Below the pieces are notes generated by a model that was not told the DNA's origin, made no database searches, and saw only the letters and a program-made list of their open reading frames with translations. The position numbers and the translations under genes were made by a program. From DASTSN01 sp035760665 (GTDB lineage Bacteria > Bacteroidota > Bacteroidia > Chitinophagales > Chitinophagaceae), in NCBI GenBank assembly GCA_035760665.1, contig DASTSN010000105.1, positions 1 to 64,000 of the forward strand: a stretch of DNA of 64,000 nt. Direction: 5' to 3'. Positions 17,644 through 27,600 of the stretch are shown here, one piece after another (position 1 is the first letter of the stretch; each line of letters opens with the position of its first letter).

Positions 17644-17742
17644 GGCAAGTTTTTTAAAGTTGAACAATGCGGTCAATCACAGGAAAGACGCTCAACGTTT
17701 ACGTGTTGATGTGCAAGATGGTCAAGGCAACTATTCTTGTAT

Positions 17743-18126
17743 TTACGAATGAGACCGGTTTAAAAACTGATCGAATTCACTTCTTAATTCCTGCAGGGTA
17801 TGCTCCAGTGACTGGTACTGGCCATACAGCTCTTCGTGTTCGGCAAGTAAGGCGTCCTGCTGTTCAGGACTTGCGGCAGACAATTCCAGGTTCATTTTTC
17901 GATCATGCATTTTGATGGCCTGCTTCAGATCGTGAATGTTGATAAGCTGAATGTGAAACTGATTTTGCAAATGTTCAACTGCCTGTAGCTGGTCTTTGGT
18001 GAGAGCGTGAGCGGCGGCTTTTTGTAAACGTACTTTATCGTGGCTGAATTCGTCGCGGTAGGTACGCAACGTTTCTCTCCAGGCATTGCATTCGCCGGAG
18101 AGCTGTGAGACATCTGTCTGAACCAT
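17743..18126 (-). CDS. Small coiled-coil protein, unknown function
   Basis: A 127-residue charged, helical protein without a signal peptide or membrane segment; heptad-like patterns run through most of its length. It resembles the 129-residue protein at 27601–27990: both have a Trp near residue 16, a similar pattern of leucines, then a LxHxIxxxxM-type segment (DLKQAIKMHDRKM here, LRHRLHIEKMNL there). It precedes the EF-G paralogue by 99 nt on the same strand. No function is known. Confidence 0.6.
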   Translation of the reverse strand: MVQTDVSQLSGECNAWRETLRTYRDEFSHDKVRLQKAAAHALTKDQLQAVEHLQNQFHIQLINIHDLKQAIKMHDRKMNLELSAASPEQQDALLAEHEELYGQYQSLEHTLQELRSEFDQFLNRSHS

Positions 18127-18448
18127 GGGATTAATTTTTAAAAGGTAAATAAATCAGTTTCAGCAATGTTCCCAGGGGGTTGAAGGATAACACTCCTAAT
18201 TTAAGCATCTTTTGGGAGAAATACCAGTACTTTTTTGCAGCAGGGAGAATTTAATCAAACTGCTTGCCTTTATTGAATCAAGAGCCATTCTATCCCTTTT
18301 GGGAAAATTAATGATGCTAATTGTTCGGTTTTGTAACCTTCCTTCTGCTTTGTGCGTCATACCTGCAGCTGTTAAAAAAGTTTAAAAAACAGCAGCAGGT
18401 TTTTGCTGTACGAAAATAGTCGTATATTCGATTTATAAATGACGTGTT
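18127..18448. other. Divergent intergenic region upstream of blaI-like gene
   Basis: These 322 bases hold no convincing gene. They lie between divergent genes and are AT-rich towards the repressor gene, where a BlaI-type operator is found at 18409–18424. No other clear element was seen. Confidence 0.6.
18409..18424. promoter_or_regulatory. Putative BlaI-family operator
   Basis: The inverted repeat TACGA-AAATAG-TCGTA lies 25 nt before the repressor ATG. BlaI/MecI-type repressors bind short TACA/TGTA-like palindromes near their own promoter, and this position would allow autorepression. A partial extension (TAGTCGTATA) fits a wider half-site. Confidence 0.65.
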
Positions 18449-18838
18449 ATGGCCGCAAATAAATATGTAAAACCAACCGAGAGTGAACTCGAGATACTGC
18501 AGATATTATGGACAAAAGGCATAGCCACCGTGCGTGAAGTGCACGAAGAGTTAGCCAAAACAAAAGATGTGGGTTATACCACAACCCTGAAGCTGATGCA
18601 GATTATGCACGAAAAGGGATTGGTGAAGCGTGACGATTCCATGCGTACACATGTATACCAGGCAGCAGTTAATAAAGAAAGAACACAACGACATTTATTA
18701 AATAAGATGATTGACAGTTTATTTGGCGGCTCCCCCACCCAACTGGTCATACAGGCACTGGGCGACAGCAGCCATAAAACGAGTCGTGAGGAATTGGAAA
18801 AGATCCAGGCTTTGCTGGATAGTCTCAAAAACCAATAA
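18449..18838 (+). CDS. BlaI/MecI/CopY-family transcriptional repressor
   Basis: A 129-residue winged-helix repressor. The N-terminal 70 residues carry the BlaI pattern (PTESELEILQILWTKG, then VGYTTTLKLMQIMHEKGLV), which forms the DNA-binding domain. The rest forms the dimerisation helices. In BlaI systems a membrane M56 protease leads to cleavage of the repressor and release of the operator. The M56 gene starts 3 nt after this stop, and an inverted repeat lies just upstream. No beta-lactamase gene is adjacent, so the controlled genes may be this pair itself or distant genes involved in envelope stress. Confidence 0.9.
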   Translation: MAANKYVKPTESELEILQILWTKGIATVREVHEELAKTKDVGYTTTLKLMQIMHEKGLVKRDDSMRTHVYQAAVNKERTQRHLLNKMIDSLFGGSPTQLVIQALGDSSHKTSREELEKIQALLDSLKNQ

Positions 18839-18841
18839 GTC

Positions 18842-20611
18842 ATGATTGCTTTAGGCCAGTCAGATGTCCTGCAGGCTTTGGGATGGGCTGTGCTAAACAG
18901 CCTTTGGCAGATGGCCCTGCTTTGGGTGGTTTATAACCTGCTGCTGGGTATGGGCTGGTGGAAAAGGCCTGCTCAAAAAAATAACACCGCACTACTATTA
19001 CTTGTAGCTGGTTTTGCCTGGTTTACGATTACATTTTTTCGCATACTTCTGAGTGAAGGACAACATTCACCGCTTGTAACCGTCAGAGCCCTTCCGGGAC
19101 AAGCCAACCAGCAATTAAATCAATGGCTGGAAAATGCCCTGCCATACGCTTCGCTTTTGTATCTGCTCTTGCTGATTGTGCCAGTCATTCGCTTCACCCG
19201 TAATTATCGTTTTGTACAAACCCTCCGTTCACAGCAACTGCATAAAATACCGGCTGAATGGCGGGTATTTGTAAAAAAAATTGCCCAGCGGATCGGTATT
19301 AAAACGCCCGTGCAAATTTGGGTATCAGGTCTCATAACTTCGCCGGTAACCATCGGCTACCTGAAGCCAGTTATCCTGGTACCCCTAGCTGCCATAGCGC
19401 AACTGACGCCCCAGCAATTAGAAGCTGTATTACTGCACGAATTAGCCCACATCCGCCGGCATGACTATTTTATTAACCTCGTTATCCATTTTATTCAATC
19501 TGTTTTATACTTCAACCCATTTGTGAAACAGTTTGTAAAAACAATTGAACGGGAACGGGAAAAAAGCTGCGACGAAATGGTGATGCAGTTCCAGTACGAT
19601 CCTTATGGATACGCCAGCGCCCTGCTGACCCTGGAAAAAAATAATTATATCACGCACCAGATGGCAATTGCCGCCTCCGGTAAGAATGACCTTCTACACC
19701 GGATTGAGCGCATTATGGGTGTGGAAAAGACCCCAGTTTTTTCTTTTAACCGGCTGGCGGGACTGTTTGCATCATTGCTTTGTGTGATCCTGATTAATGC
19801 TGTACTAACCACAAAACAACCGCTGTCAAAAACCGGCTCATTTGCATTTGCAGCCTCCCGGTCGCCCTTATTTCACTTCAGCACAGAAGAAAATAGCGCC
19901 GGTAATCAGCCGGTTGTTACTGCTACGGGTCAAGAAAGGCAGGATATCCCCGCCCCCACGGTCCTAAATCATATCGGTTCCGAACAAACGAGCCAGCCTA
20001 TAGCAACTCCCCGAAAGATTCCCGCAGTTCCCGCCAAGGTTGACAACCAGGCGATCACACGGGAAGAAAATATGGTAACCATGCTACCGGAAACACCCGG
20101 TGCAAGAACTGTTACACTTAATACAGTTGTATTACCCAAACTCAACAAAGCTGAGCAAAGGCAGGTTGAAAAAACCGTTGCGGCCACTAAAAAAGTGCTG
20201 GAAGCCACCAGGTGGAAGCAGGCTGAACTGACTATTGCTGATGTGCTGACGACGGCTGAAAAAGAACAATTGAAAGCTCAATACCATCAACAAATCAACC
20301 AGGTTAACTGGGAAAAACTCGCCCAGCAACTTCAACTTTCCTACGACCAGATTAATTGGGAGCATGTGACAGGAAAACTTGACGCCGCCCTTACGGGTAT
20401 TCAATTAGACAGCCTGGAGCAACTGTACAACAAGGCTGAGCTGGAGTTAGCCCGTGCCGAACAACTGGCTCAAATAGCCAATGACAGCCTGAATATTCAA
20501 CTTCCGGTTCCCGATATTTCCCTTGAACAGTTGACAAAAAGCCGCCTGCAATTGCAGAAAAATATGAAAACAATCAGGCTGCTGCGCAGTAAAAAAATTG
20601 TTCGCCTGTAA
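18842..20611 (+). CDS. M56 family membrane metallopeptidase (BlaR1-like)
   Basis: A 589-residue protein with membrane segments near residues 15–37, 48–70 and 103–117, a zinc site HELAH (199–203) in the M56 domain, and another membrane segment near 300. There is no penicillin-binding sensor domain of the BlaR1 type. The C-terminal 270 residues are low in hydrophobics and rich in Gln, Ala, Leu and Glu. They include two related units, QINQVNWEKLAQQL and YDQINWEHVTGKL, typical of repeat tails in M56 proteins of this group. It probably senses an unknown envelope signal and triggers loss of the co-encoded repressor. Confidence 0.88.
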   Translation: MIALGQSDVLQALGWAVLNSLWQMALLWVVYNLLLGMGWWKRPAQKNNTALLLLVAGFAWFTITFFRILLSEGQHSPLVTVRALPGQANQQLNQWLENALPYASLLYLLLLIVPVIRFTRNYRFVQTLRSQQLHKIPAEWRVFVKKIAQRIGIKTPVQIWVSGLITSPVTIGYLKPVILVPLAAIAQLTPQQLEAVLLHELAHIRRHDYFINLVIHFIQSVLYFNPFVKQFVKTIEREREKSCDEMVMQFQYDPYGYASALLTLEKNNYITHQMAIAASGKNDLLHRIERIMGVEKTPVFSFNRLAGLFASLLCVILINAVLTTKQPLSKTGSFAFAASRSPLFHFSTEENSAGNQPVVTATGQERQDIPAPTVLNHIGSEQTSQPIATPRKIPAVPAKVDNQAITREENMVTMLPETPGARTVTLNTVVLPKLNKAEQRQVEKTVAATKKVLEATRWKQAELTIADVLTTAEKEQLKAQYHQQINQVNWEKLAQQLQLSYDQINWEHVTGKLDAALTGIQLDSLEQLYNKAELELARAEQLAQIANDSLNIQLPVPDISLEQLTKSRLQLQKNMKTIRLLRSKKIVRL

Positions 20612-20839
20612 GGGAAATACCCATTTCTGCATATTTACCTGTTCGCAATACTTGAGTTGAATTTGTGCTTTATGAACCCTGCCTGATCTATTAGTCAATA
20701 TTTGCTAACTTAATTTATACGTGACTCGGTAAAAAAGAGATTACCCGCTTTTTCCTTTGCATTCCGGGTGTTGCATTCCCCATTCAACCTTTGTGTTTAT
20801 TTTAAACACGCAACATACATTTTGCCGAGGATTCAGCCA

Positions 20840-21475
20840 TCAGAGGTTGGTCATGAAGGCATTCTGATCAAGGTAATTTGCCGCATTTTTTCCTTCACAA
20901 AAAAGCAGATCGATGATGGAAAGATTAGCCAGGAAGCCGGTACGTTCTTCAAACACCTGCCGATATGGCACACAAGAAAATTGCTGGTAATTCCTGGGAA
21001 GGATGCGGTTTCGAAGGTCAAGGATGGCTGCAGGGCTATACTCCTTCTCAAAGCGGGTACTTATACCGATTTCTCCCTTCCAGTTGATTTGTGCAATCAC
21101 CCAGTTGAAAAGATCCCTGTTCCAGTTGATCAGTAAATCGTAGTGCCGTTTATAATACTGTTCCAGTGCGGGAGCATAATAATCATACCAGGGCGACTTC
21201 CTGTAACATGATTCAATCGTTCGCCAATGCCTTTCCTGCCAGGGGCTGCTGTTATCAATATAAACGTCGGAGACAGGCCGCTTCTGGTCGCGTCCGTGAA
21301 GGAGAGGAACAGAAAGCTGAACAGGTCCGGCGCCACCGGCAACAATACACCGGTTACGAAAACCGCCTTTTTGATACGCCTCACATTGCTCAAAAATGAT
21401 ATTTGATTTTTTATATAAAATTAAAAATACAGTAACAGGTGCTAAATACTGATATTCAATTATTAATGATTCCAA
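20840..21475 (-). CDS. WbqC-like family protein
   Basis: A 211-residue cytoplasmic protein matching the WbqC-like family: an opening IIEYQYLAPV, EQCEAYQKGGFRNRC, then VQLSVPLLHGRDQ, and the WQERHWRTIESCYRKSPWYDYY segment. Family members occur with O-antigen and cell-surface glycan genes and with signal peptidase genes in Bacteroidota, but their reaction is not established. Neither neighbour is a glycan gene. The start at 21475 is well placed because the family motif begins within a few residues of it. Confidence 0.82.
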   Translation of the reverse strand: MESLIIEYQYLAPVTVFLILYKKSNIIFEQCEAYQKGGFRNRCIVAGGAGPVQLSVPLLHGRDQKRPVSDVYIDNSSPWQERHWRTIESCYRKSPWYDYYAPALEQYYKRHYDLLINWNRDLFNWVIAQINWKGEIGISTRFEKEYSPAAILDLRNRILPRNYQQFSCVPYRQVFEERTGFLANLSIIDLLFCEGKNAANYLDQNAFMTNL

Positions 21476-21868
21476 AATTTAATTTGTTTAATCCAGTAGA
21501 TTATTGCTGCAGATAAAGCAATTCTTATGCAAATTATTCTAAATTAAATTATTAGTCAACTTATATAAAATTTTAATTACCATTATATTGTTTTCATTTT
21601 TAATAGCTCATGATTTTAGTAAATCTTCTTGTTTTTACGATAAGCTGAAAAGCTAACGCTTTTAGCAGGCAAAACTGTTCTTAAAAAATAAAATATTCAC
21701 CGCCTCTACCCTCTCTTTCGGATAGCTGCATTTTTTAAAATATGGGGAGGGAAGCCGCAACTTTGCATTTTAAAGAATCAATGCAGGCTGTTAAAAAATA
21801 TCCAAGTCTCGCCATTTGATTTTTACAAACAGTCTTTCTCCTATTTTGCAATCAAATTCAATCACAGT
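21476..21868. other. AT-rich intergenic region
   Basis: No gene is supported in these 393 bases. It is strongly AT-rich, as expected for a region with two divergent promoters. One imperfect hairpin lies at 21644–21666 (GCTGAAAAGC with GCTTTTAGC), with no clear role. Two TAAATTA-rich stretches near 21530–21560 may be promoter DNA. Confidence 0.5.
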
Positions 21869-22327
21869 ATGAGCAGAATTTTTTGGGGACTTTTGTTACT
21901 GGCCGCAATGGGCTCATGCACTGCCCTAAAGGAGCCGGAATATAAAGGAATGGAATCCGTATCGCTACAAACAGCCGGGCTGAACGCAACAACTCTTTCG
22001 CTAAACCTGCATTATTTTAATCCTAACCGGCGGGATTTGAAACTGAAAGAATCGGAAGGTGATGCCTATATCGACAGCATTTACCTGGGCCATTTTATAC
22101 TGGACAGCATGGTGACAATCCCTGCAACTGCCGATTTTACAGTCCCAATTTCCCTTCAAACCGACTCACGTAACTTGCTTAAAAACACGATGAGCCTGCT
22201 TCTTAAAAAAGAGGTCACATTGAGATTAAACGGCAGTTGTAAGATTGGCCGCCGGGGAATCTATTTCCGCTATCCCATCCGCTACGAGGGCAAGCAGTCC
22301 CTGGCCTCATTGGGATTATTTCAGTGA
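21869..22327 (+). CDS. LEA14-like (LEA type 2) lipoprotein
   Basis: A 152-residue lipoprotein with a short signal (FWGLLLLAAMGSC, lipobox Cys17). The remainder forms a single LEA type 2/WHy-like beta-sandwich: the strand LSLNLHYFNPNRRDLKLKES is diagnostic in pattern, with DADIYLG-like and VPISLQTDS strands after it. Such proteins are membrane-attached and may bind lipids or hydrophobic ligands, but the role in bacteria is unclear. It stands alone between a divergent wbqC-like gene and the convergent smc gene. Confidence 0.8.
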   Translation: MSRIFWGLLLLAAMGSCTALKEPEYKGMESVSLQTAGLNATTLSLNLHYFNPNRRDLKLKESEGDAYIDSIYLGHFILDSMVTIPATADFTVPISLQTDSRNLLKNTMSLLLKKEVTLRLNGSCKIGRRGIYFRYPIRYEGKQSLASLGLFQ

Positions 22328-22433
22328 GTATATTCACAGACAAACCGCTTTCACTTTTGCGGGCCGGATGGCATTTTTCAACCAACACTGAATTTAAGTA
22401 ACCCTTTCAACGGCTTACGCGGGATTGCATAAA

Positions 22434-22460
22434 ATAAATCCCCCTGTGCGGGGGATTTAT
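22434..22460. terminator. Hairpin between convergent LEA14-like and smc genes
   Basis: A perfect stem of 10–11 bp, ATAAATCCCC with GGGGATTTAT, has a 5–6 nt loop and lies between two convergent genes. Neither flank has a strong T tract, so it may act as a bidirectional hairpin for both. Confidence 0.6.
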
Positions 22461-22493
22461 GAATACTAAAAAAAGAAAGTCAAGGGACTTATA

Positions 22494-25400
22494 TTAATTC
22501 TGTGCCAGGCTGCGGAAGTCGACTGATACCAGCCTGCTCACACCTGGTTCTTGCATGGTTACCCCGTAGATCACGTCCACGGTACTCATGGTCGTTTTGT
22601 TATGGGTAACAATGATGAACTGCGAATTCTCGCTGAACTGGCGGATCATATTGGTAAACTTGCCCACGTTGGCATCGTCCAGCGGGGCATCCACCTCATC
22701 GAGAATACAGAAAGGTGCCGGCTTGATGAGGTAAATGGCGAACAGGAGTGCTGTTGCGGTGAGGGTCCTTTCTCCACCGCTTAACTGGGTAAGCGATGTG
22801 GGGCGTTTCCCCTTGGGTTTAGCAATCACGTCAATTCCGCTTTCGGCCAGGTTTTCAGGGTTTTCCAGCACCAGGTCGCACTGATCATCATCAGTAAAGA
22901 GCGTTTTGAATACATTTTTAAAATTGTCTCTCACCTGGTGGAAGGTCTCGAGGAATTTCTGGTTGGCGGTAGCTTCCACTTCCTGGATGGTCTGCAAGAG
23001 GCTTTCTTTTGCTGTGACCAGGTCGTTTTTTTGTTCCAGGATGAATTCGTAACGCTTTTTCATTTCCTGGAAAGCTTCAATCGCGGTGGGGTTGACTTCG
23101 CCGAGATTTTCTAGCCGTTTCTTCATGCGGTCGGCTTTTTCCTGCAGTTCTTCCACGGCGAGTTCTGTTGTACGGGGCTGCTCCAGGATATCTTCGAGCT
23201 GAATTTTGAATTCCACGTTGAGCCGTTCTTTGGTACCGGCAAGCTGAAGTTTTAAATCATTTAGTTTATCCTTGATCTCTGCCAGGAGGTGCTCCACCTG
23301 CTCCTTGTCTTTTATTTTATGACGCAGTTCACTTTCTTTTTCTGCCAATGTATTACGCAGGTTGTAGTAAGCCTGGTCTGCTTCGTTCAGCCGTGCCTCC
23401 TCTTCTTCCCGGCTTTTCATGAGCTCCACGAGGGCATCTTCTGTTTCTTTTAACGAAAGGCGTGACTGCTCAATACTTGCCGTGGTATCAGAGAGTGTGG
23501 TACTATTATTTTCAATCTGTGACCTCAGGTCATTGAGCTGGTTGGTTTTAAATTCCAGTTCCTGTTTCAGTGCATTGATCTTGCTCTGCTGACGGGTCAC
23601 CTGCAGGTTAAATTCGTTGAACCGGGCACTAGCTTCGTTGTACTGCTGTTCGTCGGAACGGAAACTTTCTTCCGCTTCGCGCAGCCTGTTGGTATGCAGT
23701 TGTAAGTCTTCCACCAACAGTAACAATTCGTTGCGCACTGCTTCCACCGAACCGAGTGTCGCCTGTAGTTGCTGTTGTAATTCTTCTGACCGCTGCCGGC
23801 CCTGGTTTTGCAGGGAATGAAGGTTCTCGATTTTATTTTGCAGGGAAAACAGTTGGTTACTCAACTGCTGAATTTCCCGTTCTGTTTCGCGGATGGCGTT
23901 CTCCCGCAAGTCTTCGTTAAAAGCGATGACTTCGTTATGACGGGCCTGGATATCGGCTTTTAATGCTTCCACTACCTGGTCCTGAACGTGAATTTCATCC
24001 TGCAGTTTTTCCAGATTTTTCTGGCGGCCGATTTTCTTTCCTTCAAACAAACCCACGCTACCGCCGGTGAGTGAATATTTTCCTTTAACATATTTCCCGT
24101 TTTTTTCCAGTATCACAAAACCATTGCTGTTTTCCAGGACTTCTTCCGTTTCGGCTATCATTACATTGCCCAGCAGGTGTTCGGCCAGTTTGCGGTATTT
24201 ATCGTCCACCTCTATCACTTCCATGGCCGGGATGCCACCGGCAGGCCGGTGGTTGGATTGGGGGGCAGCTTCCTGCGCCACTTTATCCATGAGGAAGAAG
24301 TTAGCTTTCCCTTTTTTATTTTCATCCAGCAGGTGGATAGCCTGCAGGCCCTCCTGTAAATTGTTGACGACGTAGTAACTGAGATAAGGTTCCAGCACGT
24401 TTTCCAGTGCAGTACGGTATTCTTCTTTCACGTAAATAATATCCGACAAAATAGGCGACCGGTGATTCCAGCCGGCATTGTTGTGCAGGAATTTCACACT
24501 TTCCGGATACCCTTCCATGGAATCGATCAGGCTTTTCAGTAAGTCGTGTTCGTTGCGTTTTGCATCCAGTTTCCGGGTTTCATCGGCCAGTTGGTTGCGC
24601 AGGGTTTCCAGCACGGCCTGTGTTTGAATAATTTGCTCTTTGGTATTTTCCTGGTGAATTTGCAGTTGTTCAAGGTCTGTTTTTTTCAATGCCAGTTCTT
24701 TTTCCACCAGTTCACGTTCCTGTTCGGTATGCTGGAGCTGTTCATCCCGGCGGCTGCGCTCTTCTTCGATTTGCTGCAGCGTACGCTGCAGGTTTTGTGC
24801 AGATGTGTCGGCCACGGCTACTTTTTTCTCCGCTTCAAACTGGCTGCGCTGCACCAGTTGATGATCGGCCCGCAACTGGTCTACGGCGCCCCGGTGTTCG
24901 TCAAGGATGGTCCGTTTGCTGTCCACCTCCTGACGTAACTGATCAAGCTGTCCGCTGAGGCCGGCCTGGTTTTTTTGTTCCTCATCCAGCTGATGCCGGG
25001 TAAAGGCTATGCTTTCTTCCAGTCCTTGTACCTGACCTTCGGATTTTTGCAAAAACTCTTTCAGCCCGGTCTCACGTTCCTGCAAATATTCCAACCGCTG
25101 GGCAGCGAGATTTTTTTCATTTTCTTTGGTACGTACCTGCTGAACAAGTTCGTTAAACTGATGCTGCATGCTTTGCAGGGCCCGTTCTTTTTCCACAAAG
25201 GCCAGTTTTTCCTGCTCCAGGGCTGCTTCATCCGTAGCGATTTCGGCTTCAATCTTCACCCGGCGGTCGGTTTCGGCTTCGTGCTGTTCGTTTAATTCTT
25301 TATACGTCAGGTTGAACCCTTCAAGTGCAGCTTTAGCCAGTTCGATGCTGACCTCGCGGTAATCTTTTTTTATCTCGTAGTATTTCTCTGCTTTTTTAGC

Positions 25401-26024
25401 CTGGTTTTCCAGCGATTTAAGCTGGTTATTGATTTCAAAAAGAAGGTCTTCAATCCGGGCGAGGTCCTGCTCGGTGGCGTCCAGTTTTTGACGGGCTTCT
25501 TTTTTCCGGGTTTTGTAAATAGAGATCCCCGCTGCCTGCTCCAGCATGCGGCGGCGGCTGTTGTCTTTATCTTTAATCAGGTCGTCAACCATGCCCAGTT
25601 CTATGATAGCGTAGCTGTCGGTGCTAACGCCGGTATCCATGAACAGGTTCTGGATGTCTTTGAGGCGGCACTGCACATCGTTCAGCCGGTACTCGCTTTC
25701 CCCGCTTTTATAAAATTTACGGGTAATGGTGACGGTGTTAAATTCGGTTGGTAGAAGGTTTTTGGTGTTTTCAAACGTCAGGCTCACTTCTGCGAGGCCG
25801 CTGGCACTGCGGGTTTTGGAGCCATTAAACACAAGGCTTTCCAGGTTTTCACTGCGCAGGTGACTGATTTTTTGCTCGCCAATAACCCAGCGGATACTAT
25901 CCACAATATTGGATTTACCGCAACCGTTGGGGCCCACGATACCGGTAATATTCTCGTCGAAATTCACAACAGTTTTGTCGGCAAAACTTTTAAAACCCTT
26001 GATCTCTAAGCTTTTTAAACGCAC
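22494..26024 (-). CDS. smc: Chromosome segregation protein SMC
   Basis: A 1176-residue SMC protein of normal family length. The N-terminal ATPase half has GPNGCGKS (31–38). Long coiled coils occupy about 165–500 and 660–1010, separated by a hinge (residues 515–650, with PILSDIIYVKEEYRTALENV). The C-terminal half has the ABC signature LSGGERTLTA and the Walker B segment CILDEVDAPLDDAN. SMC compacts and segregates the chromosome with kleisin ScpA and ScpB, neither of which is encoded here. It appears to be a single-gene unit. Confidence 0.97.
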   Translation of the reverse strand: MRLKSLEIKGFKSFADKTVVNFDENITGIVGPNGCGKSNIVDSIRWVIGEQKISHLRSENLESLVFNGSKTRSASGLAEVSLTFENTKNLLPTEFNTVTITRKFYKSGESEYRLNDVQCRLKDIQNLFMDTGVSTDSYAIIELGMVDDLIKDKDNSRRRMLEQAAGISIYKTRKKEARQKLDATEQDLARIEDLLFEINNQLKSLENQAKKAEKYYEIKKDYREVSIELAKAALEGFNLTYKELNEQHEAETDRRVKIEAEIATDEAALEQEKLAFVEKERALQSMQHQFNELVQQVRTKENEKNLAAQRLEYLQERETGLKEFLQKSEGQVQGLEESIAFTRHQLDEEQKNQAGLSGQLDQLRQEVDSKRTILDEHRGAVDQLRADHQLVQRSQFEAEKKVAVADTSAQNLQRTLQQIEEERSRRDEQLQHTEQERELVEKELALKKTDLEQLQIHQENTKEQIIQTQAVLETLRNQLADETRKLDAKRNEHDLLKSLIDSMEGYPESVKFLHNNAGWNHRSPILSDIIYVKEEYRTALENVLEPYLSYYVVNNLQEGLQAIHLLDENKKGKANFFLMDKVAQEAAPQSNHRPAGGIPAMEVIEVDDKYRKLAEHLLGNVMIAETEEVLENSNGFVILEKNGKYVKGKYSLTGGSVGLFEGKKIGRQKNLEKLQDEIHVQDQVVEALKADIQARHNEVIAFNEDLRENAIRETEREIQQLSNQLFSLQNKIENLHSLQNQGRQRSEELQQQLQATLGSVEAVRNELLLLVEDLQLHTNRLREAEESFRSDEQQYNEASARFNEFNLQVTRQQSKINALKQELEFKTNQLNDLRSQIENNSTTLSDTTASIEQSRLSLKETEDALVELMKSREEEEARLNEADQAYYNLRNTLAEKESELRHKIKDKEQVEHLLAEIKDKLNDLKLQLAGTKERLNVEFKIQLEDILEQPRTTELAVEELQEKADRMKKRLENLGEVNPTAIEAFQEMKKRYEFILEQKNDLVTAKESLLQTIQEVEATANQKFLETFHQVRDNFKNVFKTLFTDDDQCDLVLENPENLAESGIDVIAKPKGKRPTSLTQLSGGERTLTATALLFAIYLIKPAPFCILDEVDAPLDDANVGKFTNMIRQFSENSQFIIVTHNKTTMSTVDVIYGVTMQEPGVSRLVSVDFRSLAQN

Positions 26025-26510
26025 GGTAGTCTTAAGTTTAAATCAGCGGCGAATATAAGGCATAGGCGATGAAATTGGCAGCCACCCGCGGGCAATTGTT
26101 CACAAAAGTTGGTAAAATGTGAGGAAGAACCGGGCATCTGAATGGAATAGGATGAGAATGAAGCGATGAGGGAAGATACTGCCCCGGGACAGGATATAAT
26201 AAACAACCCTAGGATGCCTAAATCTTTTGTTTTTGTGGTAACTCCGAACCCGGCAAACTGCAAAATTGAATTACCCATTTTTATGATACGATAGCAGGCG
26301 CTACCAAAGTGGCTTTATGGTGGGCTTTGCGTGGCATTTGCCGGTCCCTGTCTATACCCAAAAATCATACAAAAACTTTTTTTCAAATACAAGTACAGTG
26401 CAGAGCATTCGGAGGTAGCAAAAATTATACGGGTGATTGTTTTCACCCGGCTGGGTTTGCGTTGATGAAATCAAGCCAGGGAGTGTTCAGCATAAGAAAG
26501 TGAATCGATT
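26025..26510. other. Intergenic region between smc and SDR gene
   Basis: These 486 bases contain short frames only, none with a convincing protein pattern. An 87-codon minus-strand frame touching the smc start looks like chance. A hairpin at 26430–26449 probably serves the gene to its right. The block before smc likely holds its promoter. Confidence 0.5.
26430..26449 (-). terminator. Candidate terminator after the SDR gene
   Basis: A 7-bp stem CGGGTGA/TCACCCG with a 6-nt loop is followed on the minus strand by TATAATTTTTG. It lies about 60 nt after the SDR stop codon. Confidence 0.45.
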
Positions 26511-27398
26511 TCAGGCAAAGGTTTTCCGCAGGCCCACTTCGAAAGAAATCGGTTCGTATTGCAGATCGTTCCTGGCACGGGTAATTTGAAAGCCGGTCCT
26601 TGGTGGACGCTTTGCCGGTTCAGCAAATTCAGTTGCCGTTACCTTTTTCAGCAGCGAGGTATCCAGCCCCAGGTGATGAGCCGCCGACAAGGCCATTTCA
26701 TAGGGCGTGAGGATATCTTTCCCCGACAGGTGATAAATCCGGGCTGCCCGTTTTTCAATAATCGCGACAAGGCCTTTTGCCAGGTTTTCCACGAAGGTGG
26801 GAGTACGGAACTGGTCGTTCACAACATTATAAGGGAGCCCCTTTTCCAATTTTTCTTTTATTGTATATAACAGGTTGGTTTGTCCCGGCACGGGTTTGCC
26901 ATATACCAGAACCGTACGTGCAATGGCCCAGTCGTATGGATATTCTTTTACCGCCTCCTCTGCATCTGCTTTTGACCGGCCGTAAAAATTTACAGGGTTC
27001 ACCGCATCCTCTTCGGTGTACATTCCCTGCTCGCCATCAAACACAAAATCTGTTGACAGGAAAAGGAAAAAACTTTTCCATTCTTCTGCGCTGGCCAGCA
27101 GGTTCAGCGTGCCTTCCACGTTGGTGCTGTAGCAAAGCCATTGGTTTTGCTCACAAATATCCGGTTTGCTCATTGCGCCGGCATGCACCACCACGGCTGG
27201 CCGCACTGCCGTAAACACGTCGTGCACATCAAAAGGATTTGTGAAGTCCATCGGCAGCCAGGTAAACTGCGGATTACCGCTGTAAGGCAGCCTGCAAGCG
27301 CCCCTGCCTGTAGCTATAACTGTACACCCTTTCTGCAACAATTGCCGGCAGAGAAAGTATCCGACAAAGCCGTTCGCGCCGGTGATGAGAATGTTCAT
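26511..27398 (-). CDS. SDR-family NAD(P)-dependent sugar reductase (RmlD-like)
   Basis: A 295-residue extended SDR protein. The Rossmann motif GANGFVG is at residues 7–13, an LSTDFVFDG segment precedes the active site, and the catalytic YGRSK is at 139–143. This layout, including VHAGAMSKPDICEQNQ, resembles dTDP-4-dehydrorhamnose reductase (RmlD) and related sugar-nucleotide reductases. No other rml gene is nearby, so rhamnose synthesis is not supported by context and another NAD(P)H-dependent reduction is possible. The ATG at 27398 is used because the glycine motif then sits at the usual distance. Confidence 0.78.
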   Translation of the reverse strand: MNILITGANGFVGYFLCRQLLQKGCTVIATGRGACRLPYSGNPQFTWLPMDFTNPFDVHDVFTAVRPAVVVHAGAMSKPDICEQNQWLCYSTNVEGTLNLLASAEEWKSFFLFLSTDFVFDGEQGMYTEEDAVNPVNFYGRSKADAEEAVKEYPYDWAIARTVLVYGKPVPGQTNLLYTIKEKLEKGLPYNVVNDQFRTPTFVENLAKGLVAIIEKRAARIYHLSGKDILTPYEMALSAAHHLGLDTSLLKKVTATEFAEPAKRPPRTGFQITRARNDLQYEPISFEVGLRKTFA

Positions 27399-27600
27399 GA
27401 CTGTCAATTTATTCTATCAACAAATTTAGGAGCAGCTTCTTTTGTTACAGCAGTTAGTTTCAAAATCCTGTACAATTCGCACAACATACGAATTCGCTGG
27501 AACTATTAAAATAAACCTACCGCCAGACAGTGTTTATTTTCTATACCGGCTTATGCAGCATCGTGAAAATTGCTTATTTTCATTTTTTACAATGACGCCT

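Noticed and set aside
21644..21666. GCTAAC/TTAGC hairpin in the AT-rich gap as another cassette boundary
   Set aside because: It shares only short words with the island spacers, and the flanking genes are chromosomal in composition.
26015..26278. An 87-codon minus-strand frame before smc
   Set aside because: It overlaps the smc start, has no family pattern and no clear start context.
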